A stretch of 64,000 nucleotides of DNA from Brucella tritici (GCF_902825325.1 NZ_CADEAR010000005.1:186001-250000), one strand, 5' to 3'. Shown: positions 18,513-29,676, numbered from the stretch's first letter. The notes: generated by a model not told the origin, from the sequence alone. Translations and numbers: made by a program.

Positions 18513-19772
18513 ATGAGGCGTGTCGTCATCACCGGTCTTGGTCTGGTGTCGCCGCTTGCCAGCGGTGTCGAAGAGACCTGGAAGCGTCTTATTGCCGGTG
18601 AAAGCGGTGCTCGCCGCATCACGGAATTTGAAGTTGATGATCTGGCCTGCCAGATTGCCTGCCGCATTCCGGTTGGCGACGGCACCAATGGCACCTTCAA
18701 CGCCGACCTCCATATGGAGCCCAAGGAACAACGCAAGGTTGACCCCTTCATCGTTTATGCTGTCGGCGCTGCCGATCAAGCGCTGGAGGATGCCGACTGG
18801 CATCCTGAAAGCGACGAAGATCAGATCCGTACCGGTGTTCTCATCGGTTCCGGCATTGGCGGTATCGAAGGCATTGTCGAGGCAGGCTACACGTTGCGCG
18901 ACAAGGGCCCACGCCGTATCTCGCCGTTCTTCATTCCTGGCCGCCTGATCAATCTGGCTTCCGGCCACGTTTCCATCAAGCACGGGCTTCGCGGTCCAAA
19001 CCATTCGGTCGTGACCGCTTGCGCGACCGGCACGCACGCTATCGGCGACGCTGCCCGTCTGATCGCTTTCGGCGATGCGGATGTCATGGTTGCCGGTGGA
19101 ACGGAATCGCCGGTCAGCCGCATTTCGCTTGCAGGCTTTGCGGCCTGCAAGGCATTGTCCACCAAGCGTAACGACGACCCGACCGCAGCTTCCCGTCCTT
19201 ATGACGAAGACCGTGACGGCTTCGTGATGGGTGAAGGTGCGGGCGTTGTGGTTCTCGAAGAGCTGGAGCATGCACTGGCGCGCGGCGCGAAAATCTATGC
19301 GGAAGTCATCGGCTATGGTCTATCGGGCGATGCCTATCACATCACTGCTCCGACTGAGAGCGGCGAGGGCGCCGAGCGTTGTATGGTCGCTGCCCTGAAG
19401 CGCGCTGAAATCACGCCGGACCAGATCGACTACATCAACGCCCATGGCACGTCTACCATGGCTGACACTATCGAACTCGGCGCTGTCGAGCGCGTGGTCG
19501 GCGATGCTGCGTCGAAGATTTCGATGTCCTCGACCAAGTCGGCTATCGGCCATCTGCTGGGTGCGGCTGGTGCAGCTGAGGCGATTTTCTCGACGCTTGC
19601 CATCCGAGACAATATAGCGCCGGCAACGCTCAATCTTGACAATCCGGCTGTCTCGACGAAGATTGATCTGGTTCCGCACAAGGCACGTGAACGCAAGATC
19701 GATGTGGCTCTGTCGAACTCCTTCGGATTTGGCGGAACCAACGCTTCGCTGGTCCTGCGCCGATACTCCTGA
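18513..19772 (+). CDS. fabF: 3-oxoacyl-ACP synthase II
   Basis: FabF condenses malonyl-ACP with acyl-ACP. The 419-residue protein has catalytic Cys170 in VVTACATGTH and the His residues of INAHGTSTMADTIE and of KSAIGHLLGAAGA. Start ATG 18513 is preceded by AAGGGG; a GTG at 18507 is an alternative. A rho-independent terminator follows at 19804. Confidence 0.96.
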   Translation: MRRVVITGLGLVSPLASGVEETWKRLIAGESGARRITEFEVDDLACQIACRIPVGDGTNGTFNADLHMEPKEQRKVDPFIVYAVGAADQALEDADWHPESDEDQIRTGVLIGSGIGGIEGIVEAGYTLRDKGPRRISPFFIPGRLINLASGHVSIKHGLRGPNHSVVTACATGTHAIGDAARLIAFGDADVMVAGGTESPVSRISLAGFAACKALSTKRNDDPTAASRPYDEDRDGFVMGEGAGVVVLEELEHALARGAKIYAEVIGYGLSGDAYHITAPTESGEGAERCMVAALKRAEITPDQIDYINAHGTSTMADTIELGAVERVVGDAASKISMSSTKSAIGHLLGAAGAAEAIFSTLAIRDNIAPATLNLDNPAVSTKIDLVPHKARERKIDVALSNSFGFGGTNASLVLRRYS

Positions 19773-19803
19773 TCGGTGTCGCTGAAAATAGAATATCGAA
19801 TTA

Positions 19804-19831
19804 AAAAACGCGGGGATTTCTCCGCGTTTTT
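19804..19831 (+). terminator. Intrinsic terminator after fabF
   Basis: AAAAACGCGG (19804-19813) pairs perfectly with CCGCGTTTTT (19822-19831) around an eight-base loop, 32 bases past fabF. The T-run ends the stem. The remaining bases up to mltG at 20051 show no gene. Confidence 0.85.
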
Positions 19832-20050
19832 GCCAAAATATAACCCCATGCGATGTTTAAAATCGCGAACTGCGGTTAGTGTGGTCACGACTCCGAAGAG
19901 TTTCATCCACTCTGACGAAAAATAAGTGCAAAAAGCCGTTCTGGGCGGGCATTCGGCACAATGTGTCGAGAGGTTCGCCAAAATAGATAGACAGAGCCTT
20001 TCTCGTGGTTTGGTTTGAATCAGCGAAATACTCTGGACCGAGGTGATTGA

Positions 20051-21274
20051 GTGAATTCAGAGGCGCCATCCGGAACATCCCCTGCAGACGAGCAGCCCAA
20101 GGGCGCGACGCAGGAAACGAACGCGACGTCGAAGCCGTTCGTGCCGAAATCCGCGTCTGAAGCTTTGCGTCCTGAGCCGGGAACGCCGCCACCGCGCAAA
20201 CGTTCGCGCCATGCGCGCAGCCAGATTGTCGTCTTCATGAATTTCATGCTGTCGCTGGTCGTGCTTGTTCTGCTCGGCGCGTCCGCCCTGTTTTATTTCG
20301 GCAAGATGCAGTTTGACGGGCAAGGTCCGCTCACGGCTGAAACAACGTTTCTCGTCAAGCGCGGCGCTGGTATTGCCGAAGTTTCCAATAGTCTGGAAAA
20401 CCGTGAGATCGTCAGTGATGCGCGTATTTTCCGCTACGGTATGCGGACGCTCGGTCATGAAAATGATCTGAAGGCTGGCGAATACGCCATTCCGGCGGGC
20501 GCTTCGATGCGTGATGTGATGAATATCCTCATCAGTGGCAAATCCATCATGTATCCGCTGACCATTCCGGAAGGTCTGACGGTCAAGCAGATTTTCGACC
20601 GTATCTCGGCCGATCCGACGCTGGTTGGCGACATGCCGAAGGACATGCCGCCCGAAGGCTCGCTCTTCACTGATACGCTGAATTTCACGCGTGGCACGAC
20701 CCGTTCGGAAATCATCGATCGTATGGTTGCGTCCCAGAAAAAGCTCGTGGATGAGGCCTGGGCAAAGCGTAACTCCGACCTGCCGGTCAAGGACAAGAAC
20801 GAATTCGTGACGCTGGCTTCGATCGTGGAAAAGGAAACCGGCATCGCATCGGAACGTCCTCATGTTGCCTCGGTCTTCGTCAATCGTTTGAAGAAGGGCA
20901 TGCGCATCCAGTCTGATCCGACCATTATTTATGGCCTGTTCGGCGGGGCTGGCAAACCTTCTGACCGACCGATCTTCAAGTCGGATATCGAAAAGCCGAC
21001 CCCTTACAATACCTATGTGATCAATGGCCTTCCGCCGACGCCGATTGCCAATCCGGGCAAGGCTGCGCTGGAAGCCGTCGCTAATCCTCTGGATACGGAA
21101 GACCTTTACTTCGTAGCCGATGGCACGGGCGGTCACGTGTTCTCGAAGACGCTGCAGGAGCACAACGCCAATGTCCGCAAGTGGCGCTCTGTGGAACAGC
21201 AGAAGAATATCGAACAGCAGAACAACAGTGGCAGCAATACAGACCAGAGTTCGGGTCAGAGTGCAGGCCAATAG
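20051..21274 (+). CDS. mltG: Endolytic murein transglycosylase
   Basis: MltG cleaves nascent peptidoglycan strands at the inner membrane and is thought to set glycan chain length. The 407-residue protein has a Pro/Lys-rich cytoplasmic head, one membrane helix (about 60-82) and the YceG domain. VTLASIVEKETGIASERPHV contains the family's catalytic Glu, and NRLKKGMRIQSDPTIIYG follows. The C-terminal tail is Gln/Ser/Asn-rich. It uses a GTG start at 20051, with GAGG upstream. It lies between fabF and yicC as in other Rhizobiales. Confidence 0.93.
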   Translation: MNSEAPSGTSPADEQPKGATQETNATSKPFVPKSASEALRPEPGTPPPRKRSRHARSQIVVFMNFMLSLVVLVLLGASALFYFGKMQFDGQGPLTAETTFLVKRGAGIAEVSNSLENREIVSDARIFRYGMRTLGHENDLKAGEYAIPAGASMRDVMNILISGKSIMYPLTIPEGLTVKQIFDRISADPTLVGDMPKDMPPEGSLFTDTLNFTRGTTRSEIIDRMVASQKKLVDEAWAKRNSDLPVKDKNEFVTLASIVEKETGIASERPHVASVFVNRLKKGMRIQSDPTIIYGLFGGAGKPSDRPIFKSDIEKPTPYNTYVINGLPPTPIANPGKAALEAVANPLDTEDLYFVADGTGGHVFSKTLQEHNANVRKWRSVEQQKNIEQQNNSGSNTDQSSGQSAGQ

Positions 21275-21313
21275 CGCTTCGCTATGACCTTGAGTGAATG
21301 TGAGGATGTGTAA

Positions 21314-21342
21314 CCGAAGCCGGTGTTTACCACCGGCTTCGG
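21314..21342 (+). terminator. Intrinsic terminator after mltG
   Basis: CCGAAGCCGGTG (21314-21325) pairs perfectly with CACCGGCTTCGG (21331-21342) around TTTAC and is followed by CTTGATTTTTA. Confidence 0.85.
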
Positions 21343-21399
21343 CTTGATTTTTAGAGTAAGTCCGCACTGTCGCGGGCGTGAGTTGAGGGGACGGAACGC

Positions 21400-22299
21400 A
21401 TGGCACTCCAAAGCATGACCGGATTTGCACGCCATGCCGTGCAACATGCCATGGAAGGCGGAGAAGCGCGCATCGTCTGGGAAGTGCGTTCCGTCAATGG
21501 CAAGGGGCTCGACCTACGGCTGCGTCTGCCGCAAGGACTGGAAGCTGCCGAACATCCCGTACGCTCCATGCTGGCGCGTCATTTCTCGCGCGGTAATTTT
21601 CAAGCCAGCCTCAGCGTCGAGCGGAGCGAGGTGCAGGCCGGTTTCAGTATCAATCAGGCTATGCTCGCGGAGGTTCTGAGGCTTGGTGCGGATTTGCAGG
21701 CGAAGCACGGACTGGCCCCCGCCAGCGTAGACGGCATTCTTTCATTGCGTGGTATCATCGATCCGGCGCAGATGGCTGATGACGAAGACGAACGCGGTGA
21801 ACTGGAAGCTGCCATCGTTTCCGGCTTTGAGGGGACACTCAAGGCAATTGCCGATGCGCGCATGCAGGAGGGAAAAGCTCTCTTCACCATTCTTTCCGCT
21901 CATGTTGACAGTATAGAGTGCCTGACCGCGAATGCACGTCGCGACCCATCACGTGGCACGGACGCGATCAAAACCCGCCTCGCCGGACAGGTGGCGCTGC
22001 TGATGGATGCCGCCCGCGAACTTGATGAAGCGCGACTCTATCAGGAGGCGGCGTTTCTTGCGACCAAGGCCGACATTCAGGAAGAGCTTGACCGGCTGGA
22101 GACCCATGTGACTTCCGCCCGCAAGCTTCTGGAGGGCGGTGGTTCCGTCGGGCGCAAGCTCGATTTTCTTTCACAGGAATTTAATCGTGAAGCTAATACA
22201 CTGTGTTCTAAATCGAATGCAGCGTCGATCACAGCCATCGGTTTGGAACTGAAGGCAGTCGTGGATCAGTTTCGCGAACAAGTACAAAATCTGGAGTAA
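21400..22299 (+). CDS. YicC-family endoribonuclease-like protein
   Basis: The 299-residue protein begins [13 protein letters not shown] and has [18 protein letters not shown], the typical YicC N-terminal signature. Near the C-terminus [19 protein letters not shown] is the conserved DUF1732 motif. E. coli YicC has been described as an RNase acting on small RNAs; the role here is inferred. It stands eight bases upstream of gmk, a conserved pairing. Confidence 0.9.
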   Translation: MALQSMTGFARHAVQHAMEGGEARIVWEVRSVNGKGLDLRLRLPQGLEAAEHPVRSMLARHFSRGNFQASLSVERSEVQAGFSINQAMLAEVLRLGADLQAKHGLAPASVDGILSLRGIIDPAQMADDEDERGELEAAIVSGFEGTLKAIADARMQEGKALFTILSAHVDSIECLTANARRDPSRGTDAIKTRLAGQVALLMDAARELDEARLYQEAAFLATKADIQEELDRLETHVTSARKLLEGGGSVGRKLDFLSQEFNREANTLCSKSNAASITAIGLELKAVVDQFREQVQNLE

Positions 22300-22307
22300 C
22301 AGGTATC

Positions 22308-22970
22308 ATGGCCATCTCTTCGGTTGAAAATGGCGTCGCACGTAGAGGCTTAATGGTAGTGATCTCGTCGCCATCCGGCGCCGGTAAGTCCACTATTGCC
22401 CGGCTGTTGCTGGAAGACAAGAAGATGAACCTCTCGCTGTCGATCAGTGTGACGACGCGTCAGCGCCGCCCGAGCGAGATCGAAGGCGTCCATTATCATT
22501 TCAAGACGATCCGTGAATTTGAACGCCTGCGTGACAATGACGAGCTGATTGAATGGGCTGAGGTCCACGGCAATTTTTATGGCACACTGCGCGAAACGGC
22601 TGAAATCGCGCTGGCTGACGGTCAGGACATGCTCTTTGACATAGACTGGCAGGGCGCAGACCAATTGCAAGCGAAGATGCCAGCTGATGTGGTTTCGATT
22701 TTTATCCTGCCACCAACGATGCGCGAACTGCAACTGCGCCTGAACCGTCGTGCGGAAGATACAGCAGACGTCATTGAGACCCGCCTGCAGAATGCCCGCT
22801 TTGAAATCCAGAAATGGGTGAAGTACGATTATATTGTCATCAATGAAGATCTTGATCGCTCCTTTGCCGCGATCAAATCGATCATCGAGGCTGAACGTCT
22901 TCGCCGTGATCGTCGCCCGGGCCTGTTCGATTTTGTAACAGGTTTGCTGGAAGAAGATCCGGCAATATAA
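22308..22970 (+). CDS. gmk: Guanylate kinase
   Basis: Gmk phosphorylates GMP to GDP. The 220-residue protein has P-loop [10 protein letters not shown] near 19-28, the GMP-binding [19 protein letters not shown], and [10 protein letters not shown]. The start [20 protein letters not shown] has an N-terminal extension typical of Rhizobiales. It is probably cotranscribed with yicC. Confidence 0.97.
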   Translation: MAISSVENGVARRGLMVVISSPSGAGKSTIARLLLEDKKMNLSLSISVTTRQRRPSEIEGVHYHFKTIREFERLRDNDELIEWAEVHGNFYGTLRETAEIALADGQDMLFDIDWQGADQLQAKMPADVVSIFILPPTMRELQLRLNRRAEDTADVIETRLQNARFEIQKWVKYDYIVINEDLDRSFAAIKSIIEAERLRRDRRPGLFDFVTGLLEEDPAI

Positions 22971-22992
22971 ATTCTGGAAAGTTGCCTTAACC

Positions 22993-23658
22993 GTGTCGTT
23001 TGCAAGTGCAAAAAGCAAGCATTGGTCGATCGTGGAACTGCTTCACGAGACGGTAAAGAACCCGAATATTCATGTGCGTGGCAAGCATAGCTATTACAGC
23101 AATGCCTGGACGGGTTCGTTTGAAGAGAGCGTGGTTCGTTATCTTTATGGCGACGAATACAGTCTGAAGGCCTGGGAATCCCAATGGTCTGTCGATCAGC
23201 TCTATATTGGCGACTACGTTTGTATAGGCGCAGAGGCGGTCATTCTGATGGGTGGGAACCACACGCATCGCACGGACTGGTTCAGCCTCTATCCTTTTCC
23301 AGATGTCATTCTCGATGCCTACAAGGGAAAGGGTGACACCATTATCGGGGATGGGGCATGGCTTGGAATGCGCTCCATGATTATGCCCGGGGTCACTATT
23401 GGGGAAGGCGCAATTATTGCGTCAGGTGCCATCGTCACCAAAGACGTTGCAGCTTACACTATCGTGGCTGGCAATCCTGCAGCCCCAATTCGCTCCCGTT
23501 TTCCGGCAGCTACGGTCGATACGCTTTTGAGGCTCGGAATTTACAAGTGGGAAGACAAGAAATTTGATGCGATGACAGCGTATCTTTGCGCGGATGATAT
23601 CGATGCGCTTGTGAAAGCTTCCGCTGATTACGATAAGAACACCGGAACGGCAGAGTAA
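22993..23658 (+). CDS. Hexapeptide-repeat O-acetyltransferase (CatB/Vat-like)
   Basis: The 221-residue protein has left-handed beta-helix repeats (IGDYVCIGAEAVILMGGNHTH, then IIGDGAWLGMRSMIMPGVTI, then GEGAIIASGAIVTKDV) with the catalytic His in GGNHTHRTDW. This matches the xenobiotic acyltransferase family that includes CatB and streptogramin acetyltransferases. Many chromosomal members have unknown substrates, so resistance should not be assumed. It uses a GTG start 22 bases after gmk with only a weak ribosome site (GGAAAG). Confidence 0.8.
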   Translation: MSFASAKSKHWSIVELLHETVKNPNIHVRGKHSYYSNAWTGSFEESVVRYLYGDEYSLKAWESQWSVDQLYIGDYVCIGAEAVILMGGNHTHRTDWFSLYPFPDVILDAYKGKGDTIIGDGAWLGMRSMIMPGVTIGEGAIIASGAIVTKDVAAYTIVAGNPAAPIRSRFPAATVDTLLRLGIYKWEDKKFDAMTAYLCADDIDALVKASADYDKNTGTAE

Positions 23659-23664
23659 ATCCGT

Positions 23665-23955
23665 TCACTCCAGCTTGATTGCCACACGATCCGTGTCGGC
23701 AACCAATTGCCGAAAGGCATCGAGAAACGGCTTCCCGCCACGTGTTGTCAGCTTGCCTAGAGATTCGGTATTCCTGAACACCAGTTCGCATTCACCAGGC
23801 CAGCCCGGACCTTGCCATTGCACAGCGTCCCAGAATGAGTCGAGTGTATAGCCGAAGGACTCCGGGTCTTGGGCGGGAACGGCCGAAAGATAGCGCTGCC
23901 AGAGCTCATCGGGATTTTCAACACCAGCACAGTCGATTTCGTAGGTGGGCAGCAT
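23665..23955 (-). CDS. Barstar-family protein
   Basis: The 96-residue acidic protein has the barstar-like layout: YEIDCAGVENPDELWQRYLS, then SFGYTLDSFWDAVQWQGPGW, where barstar has FG.nLDAlwDcl. Barstar inhibits the secreted ribonuclease barnase by direct binding. No barnase-like gene is visible in the window, so the partner is unknown. The ATG at 23955 lies one base after the stop of the small membrane protein gene upstream, so the pair is an operon. It converges on the acetyltransferase gene. Confidence 0.72.
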   Translation of the reverse strand: MLPTYEIDCAGVENPDELWQRYLSAVPAQDPESFGYTLDSFWDAVQWQGPGWPGECELVFRNTESLGKLTTRGGKPFLDAFRQLVADTDRVAIKLE

Positions 23956-23956
23956 G

Positions 23957-24103
23957 TCAGCCTAACAGGATCAGCAGGCCGTCCACCATGCCGAGGACAA
24001 GAATGAGTGCGCCCATCGTAATGGCTGTCACGACCAGCATACGCTTCTGCCGGTCGCGCTTCTCCGTTTGCTTGCCCGTCCAGTCGTAAGGCGATTCAGG
24101 CAT
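23957..24103 (-). CDS. Small single-pass membrane protein
   Basis: A 48-residue protein has a charged N-terminal half (SPYDWTGKQTEKRDRQKR) and one strong hydrophobic helix from about residue 23 to the end. The ATG at 24103 follows GGAGAGAGGA, an excellent ribosome site, which decides the start over an upstream in-frame one. It is translationally adjacent (one base) to the barstar-like gene. I do not recognise a family. Confidence 0.65.
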   Translation of the reverse strand: MPESPYDWTGKQTEKRDRQKRMLVVTAITMGALILVLGMVDGLLILLG

Positions 24104-24216
24104 TCCTCTCTCCAGATCGGCCTGGCATCGAATATCGCTGTGCAGGCCATAGTCCGTAACCTGCACTTTACTCCCTGTGTCTGCAAGTTAGATGACGCTG
24201 ATAAGCGGAATAGCTC

Positions 24217-25629
24217 TTATACAGCCGTGCCGCCTACCGTTACCTGATCCATGCGCAGATGTGGCTGGCCGACGCCGACGGGAACCCACTGGCCACCCTT
24301 GCCGCAATTGCCGCTGCCGGTATCAAGCTTCATGTCGTTGCCGATCATCGAAATCCGCTGCATGGCATCCGGACCGTTGCCGATCAGCATTGCGCCTTTA
24401 ATGGGCGCGCCGACCTTACCGTCCTCGATCATGTAGGCTTCCGTACAGCCGAACACGAACTTGCCGGATGTGATATCCACCTGACCACCGCCAAATGAAA
24501 CGGCATAGATACCCTTCTTCATGGAGGCGATGATTTCCTCCGGCGTCTTGTCGCCGGAAAGCATGTAGGTGTTCGTCATGCGCGGCATGGGCGCGTGAGC
24601 ATAGGATTCTCGGCGTCCATTGCCGGTCGCTTCCATGCCCATCAGGCGCGCATTCTGGCGATCCTGCATATAATTGACGAGTTTGCCGTCTTCGATCAGC
24701 ACGGTGCGATTGGTCGGCGTGCCTTCATCGTCAATTGTGAGAGAACCGCGTCGCTCCGCGATAGTGCCGTCATCGACGACTGTCACACCCTTGGAAGCAA
24801 CTTTCTGCCCAAGCAGACCCGCAAAGGCCGATGTTTTTTTGCGATTGAAGTCGCCTTCCAGCCCGTGCCCTACAGCTTCATGTAGCATGACGCCCGGCCA
24901 GCCATTGGCGAGAACGATATCGAATGTACCTGCCGGGGCAGGGATAGCTTCAAGATTGACGAGCGCCTGACGCAATGCCTCATCTGCTGCGTGCTGCCAG
25001 CTTTCGGCGGTGATGAATTCGCCGAACCCCTTGCGTCCGCCAACAGTATGCGAACCCGATTCCTGGCGGTCGCCATCGCCAGCCACGACAGAAACGCTCA
25101 GGCGTACCATGGGCCGTATATCGCGCACGAAATTACCGTCGGCACGCAGAATTTCGACCTGCTGCCACGAGCCTGCGAGTGAAACGGAAACCTGACGTAC
25201 TTTCGGGTTCTTGGCGCGCAGATAGGCATCAACCTGCTGCAAAAGCTGCACTTTCGCGTCGAATGACGGTGAACCGATGGGGTTCTCATCCGTGTAAAGG
25301 TGTCGGTTGGTGCCGGCAGGCACCGCCGCGTAGTTTCCACCATAGCCCTTTAAGGTTGCGGAAACAGCGTCAGATGCGCGTTTCAACGCAGCAAGCGAAA
25401 GATCGCCAGCATGAGCATAACCGATGGCTTCGCCTGCGACCGAGCGCAGGCCAAAGCCTTGGTCCTGATTGAATGAGCCGGTCTTGAGGCGGCCGTTGTC
25501 GAAAACAAGCGCTTCCGCTTCGCGATATTCCACGAAGAGCTCGCCATCGTCGCTGCCTTTCAGGCTTTGGGCGACAAGGCGTTCGATATCGTCGCGGCTA
25601 GCGTCGAAACTGTCGATCAGGCTTTTCAT
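24217..25629 (-). CDS. tldD: Metalloprotease TldD
   Basis: TldD pairs with TldE/PmbA as a cytoplasmic zinc metallopeptidase that unfolds and trims peptides. The 470-residue protein has the zinc motif HEAVGHGLEGD near 254-264, and the C-terminal metal Cys region SGNCGKGGQW near 445-454. The ATG at 25629 abuts a 14-bp hairpin with five Ts; the ribosome site AGGA lies inside the hairpin arm. The frame stays open upstream through the hairpin to a GTG at 25695, so a longer form is possible. No tldE copy is in the window. Confidence 0.93.
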   Translation of the reverse strand: MKSLIDSFDASRDDIERLVAQSLKGSDDGELFVEYREAEALVFDNGRLKTGSFNQDQGFGLRSVAGEAIGYAHAGDLSLAALKRASDAVSATLKGYGGNYAAVPAGTNRHLYTDENPIGSPSFDAKVQLLQQVDAYLRAKNPKVRQVSVSLAGSWQQVEILRADGNFVRDIRPMVRLSVSVVAGDGDRQESGSHTVGGRKGFGEFITAESWQHAADEALRQALVNLEAIPAPAGTFDIVLANGWPGVMLHEAVGHGLEGDFNRKKTSAFAGLLGQKVASKGVTVVDDGTIAERRGSLTIDDEGTPTNRTVLIEDGKLVNYMQDRQNARLMGMEATGNGRRESYAHAPMPRMTNTYMLSGDKTPEEIIASMKKGIYAVSFGGGQVDITSGKFVFGCTEAYMIEDGKVGAPIKGAMLIGNGPDAMQRISMIGNDMKLDTGSGNCGKGGQWVPVGVGQPHLRMDQVTVGGTAV

Positions 25630-25634
25630 AAAAA

Positions 25635-25668
25635 TACATCCTGCAGCATGTGTTTGCTGCAGGATGTA
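25635..25668 (-). promoter_or_regulatory. Hairpin plus T5 directly abutting the tldD start codon
   Basis: On the minus strand TACATCCTGCAGCA pairs perfectly with TGCTGCAGGATGTA around six bases, and TTTTT then joins directly to the tldD ATG. This is the form of an intrinsic terminator, yet AGGA in the 3' arm is the only ribosome site, nine bases from the ATG. It could be the ialB terminator, a tldD attenuator, or a structure hiding the ribosome site. The 180 bases between ialB and the hairpin hold no gene. Confidence 0.7.
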
Positions 25669-25845
25669 AGCCTTAAACCGGTTAAGAACAACCACGCGAT
25701 GAAGAACTGTTGAGATTCTGGTGATGGCACGGCGAAAACTGTGGGCCGCGAGAATCGAAGCGGAGTGTACTTTAAGGATACATGAGCACTGGAAGCGCAG
25801 CGGGATGCGGTTTGCAGCCCGCCAGCGCCGGAATATCGATAGTTC

Positions 25846-26460
25846 TTAGGGGAGGGCGTCGAAGCCTTCACCAAACCCCTTCAGATCAACCGGGATGCCT
25901 ACGCCTTCTTCCGGTGTCTGGAAGACGATGAAGGTAGCTGCCTTGCCGGAACGCAATGTCTTGAGGAGATCATCCTCAAGGATCACCTCGGCGTAGCAGC
26001 CGTCTTCGAAGCAGCGGACGAAATAGGCGCGACCGATATCCTTGCCGTCGACATTGAGGCCAAGTCCGTTAGGCAGCAAAACGCCGAGCGGGGCCAACAC
26101 GCGGAGAATGCGGGCTTTGTTGTCTGCCGTTTTGAGAACGACAACTGAAAGGCCCAGTTCAGGGCGCTTTGCTGCGACCACGTTCTGGATCAGCGCACAC
26201 TGTTCCGTTTTGGCGCCAGCGGGCGTATCACAGAGAACTGACCACGCACCGTGCTGCGACTTGAGTTTGCCGCTCTGCTGAGGGCTGGGCGGAGCTGCCT
26301 GCGACTGGGCCGCGGGAGCTTCTTGCGGGGTTTGTAACTGTGCCGGTGTGTCCTGAGCAACCGAAGGAAGCGTTGCAACGGCAAGCGTCAAGCTGACGCC
26401 TGTTGCTAGAGTTGCGAGGCGCTGGCTGATCGTGCGGCGGGCAAGCATGCGAAAAGTCAT
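25846..26460 (-). CDS. Invasion-associated locus B (IalB) family protein
   Basis: The 204-residue protein has a signal peptide (about residues 1-35, ending ATLPSVAQD), a Pro/Gln/Ala-rich linker, and the IalB domain with HGAWSVLCDTPAGAKTEQCA and VRCFEDGCYAEVILED, whose Cys pairs probably form disulfides. IalB was named for erythrocyte invasion by Bartonella; homologs are common in Rhizobiales and their role outside Bartonella is unclear. The ATG at 26460 follows GGAGATTTC. It diverges from coxB. Confidence 0.85.
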   Translation of the reverse strand: MTFRMLARRTISQRLATLATGVSLTLAVATLPSVAQDTPAQLQTPQEAPAAQSQAAPPSPQQSGKLKSQHGAWSVLCDTPAGAKTEQCALIQNVVAAKRPELGLSVVVLKTADNKARILRVLAPLGVLLPNGLGLNVDGKDIGRAYFVRCFEDGCYAEVILEDDLLKTLRSGKAATFIVFQTPEEGVGIPVDLKGFGEGFDALP

Positions 26461-26864
26461 GAAATCTCCAGATCGAATCACCGGGACGTTAACGCGCTGC
26501 ATTGGCCATGAAAAGCGCCGTGATTGGCGTTTAACGGTCTTGGCCATCATAGCAACGGTGATACCGTCTGTTGCATCGATTGTCACGCGGCACGTTAAAA
26601 GAAACGTCTTGTCAAATCATGGCTTCATTATGGGTTTCGTGCGGTTTTCCCAAGTTTTCACGGTGAGAACCAGCGGCCCTCGCACATTGAATCAACGCAG
26701 ACGTCTATCCTCCACTATGCGGGCTGCGCGCAAAAATGCCGCACAGGAACATATTCGCCTTCCTTGCGGTGTGCGCTAAGGTGTGGTTTGAACGCCGACG
26801 GGGGATGCGGCCGTCTTTAGCGTCCGGCGTCCAGCTCGAAAGGGCGAAAAGGGAGAGAGTTCTG
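26461..26864. other. Divergent intergenic region between ialB and coxB
   Basis: About 400 bases with no convincing gene on either strand. It should contain the promoters of ialB (minus) and of the cytochrome oxidase operon (plus). No clear sigma70 or FNR-type site could be assigned by eye. Confidence 0.5.
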
Positions 26865-27749
26865 GTGGATAAGATTGTTGCCACAACGAAGGGCGCCTTC
26901 GGCGGTGCTCTTGCAGTGCTGTGGACGACTGGTGCCGCTTTTGCGGATCAGCCCCGTCCCTGGGAATGGAGATTTCAGGACGCAGCGACTGGAATTGCCG
27001 AGCAGATTCATTGGTTTGAGCGTTATACGCTCTGGTTCATCATTCCAATTACCTTGCTGGTTCTGTTTTTGTTGCTCTGGGTCGTGTTTCGCTTTCGCGC
27101 GAGTGCAAACCCGGAACCATCCAAAACCAGCCATAATACCGCTATTGAAGTGATCTGGACCATCGGGCCTGTGATCATTCTTCTGTTCCTGGCGGTGCCG
27201 TCTTTCCAGCTTCTGACGGCGCAATATTCGCCTGAGGATCCGACGCTGACGGTCAAGGCAACGGGCTACCAGTGGTACTGGGGTTACGAATATCAGATCG
27301 ATAATCCGGTCAGCTTTGATGCCCTTCTGCTGAAGGACAGTGATCGCGCTGCTGCCGGAAAAGAGGACCGTGCGCGTTATCCGCGTCTTCTCGCCGTCGA
27401 CAATGAAGTCGTGGTTCCGGTTGGTGAAACGGTCCGCCTCCTCGTCACCGCTGCCGATGTGATCCATTCGTGGACGATCCCGGCTTTCGGCGTGAAGATG
27501 GATGCCGTTCCGGGTCGCATCAACGAAGCCTGGTTCAAGGCGGACAAGGAAGGCCTTTATTACGGTCAGTGCTCTGAGCTTTGCGGCAAGGATCATGGCT
27601 TCATGCCGATCGCCGTGCGCGTTGTCTCGAAGGAGCAGTATCAGACCTGGATCGCCGCTGCGGGATCGGATCTGAACGGCGCGAACAAAGCACTTCAGGC
27701 CGCTGTTGAAAGTGGCGCAAACGATAAGGTGGCTGCGGCGGGTCTCTGA
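26865..27749 (+). CDS. ctaC: Cytochrome c oxidase subunit II
   Basis: Subunit II receives electrons from cytochrome c through the CuA centre in the periplasm. The 294-residue protein has a signal peptide (about 1-28, ending AAFADQ), two membrane helices (about 50-75 and 95-115) and the CuA ligands in YYGQCSELCGKDHGFM. The GTG start at 26865 (MDKIVATTKG) follows GGGAG; upstream in-frame codons give no signal peptide. First gene of the oxidase cluster. Confidence 0.95.
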   Translation: MDKIVATTKGAFGGALAVLWTTGAAFADQPRPWEWRFQDAATGIAEQIHWFERYTLWFIIPITLLVLFLLLWVVFRFRASANPEPSKTSHNTAIEVIWTIGPVIILLFLAVPSFQLLTAQYSPEDPTLTVKATGYQWYWGYEYQIDNPVSFDALLLKDSDRAAAGKEDRARYPRLLAVDNEVVVPVGETVRLLVTAADVIHSWTIPAFGVKMDAVPGRINEAWFKADKEGLYYGQCSELCGKDHGFMPIAVRVVSKEQYQTWIAAAGSDLNGANKALQAAVESGANDKVAAAGL

Positions 27750-27771
27750 TCCCAAACGCCAAGACTGTTGA

Positions 27772-29448
<1,677 letters not shown>

Positions 29449-29457
29449 TTGTGCGAT

Positions 29458-29484
29458 GGGCGGAGTCCGGAAAAGACTTCGCCC
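29458..29484 (+). terminator. Hairpin after ctaD
   Basis: GGGCGGAGTC (29458-29467) pairs with GACTTCGCCC (29475-29484) with one mismatch, followed by TTCTTT. It may partly terminate between ctaD and ctaB. The rest of the 228-base gap shows no gene. Confidence 0.6.
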
Positions 29485-29676
29485 TTCTTTACAAAATGTG
29501 CTATGGCGGGCGGCATTCTGTTCCGCCCGTCGCCGGTAGACGAAAAGTCGGCCATCAAGCGCGGCATTTCCGGCGGGAACAGAACGGTTTCCGGGAGGAC
29601 GTTGTTGTGATTGTGCCGATCCGCGCTGTAGGGGCGTGGTGTTCGGACCGATGAACTTGAGGTTTTTGAAGTTAAA

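Noticed and set aside
20057-21430. 457-codon open frame antisense to mltG
   Set aside because: Sequence is His/Arg-rich and low in known motifs, typical of a shadow of a GC-rich gene; MltG on the plus strand is well supported.
22993-23658. Acquired chloramphenicol or streptogramin resistance gene
   Set aside because: The fold matches, but the gene is in core synteny after gmk with host-like codons; resistance activity cannot be claimed from sequence.
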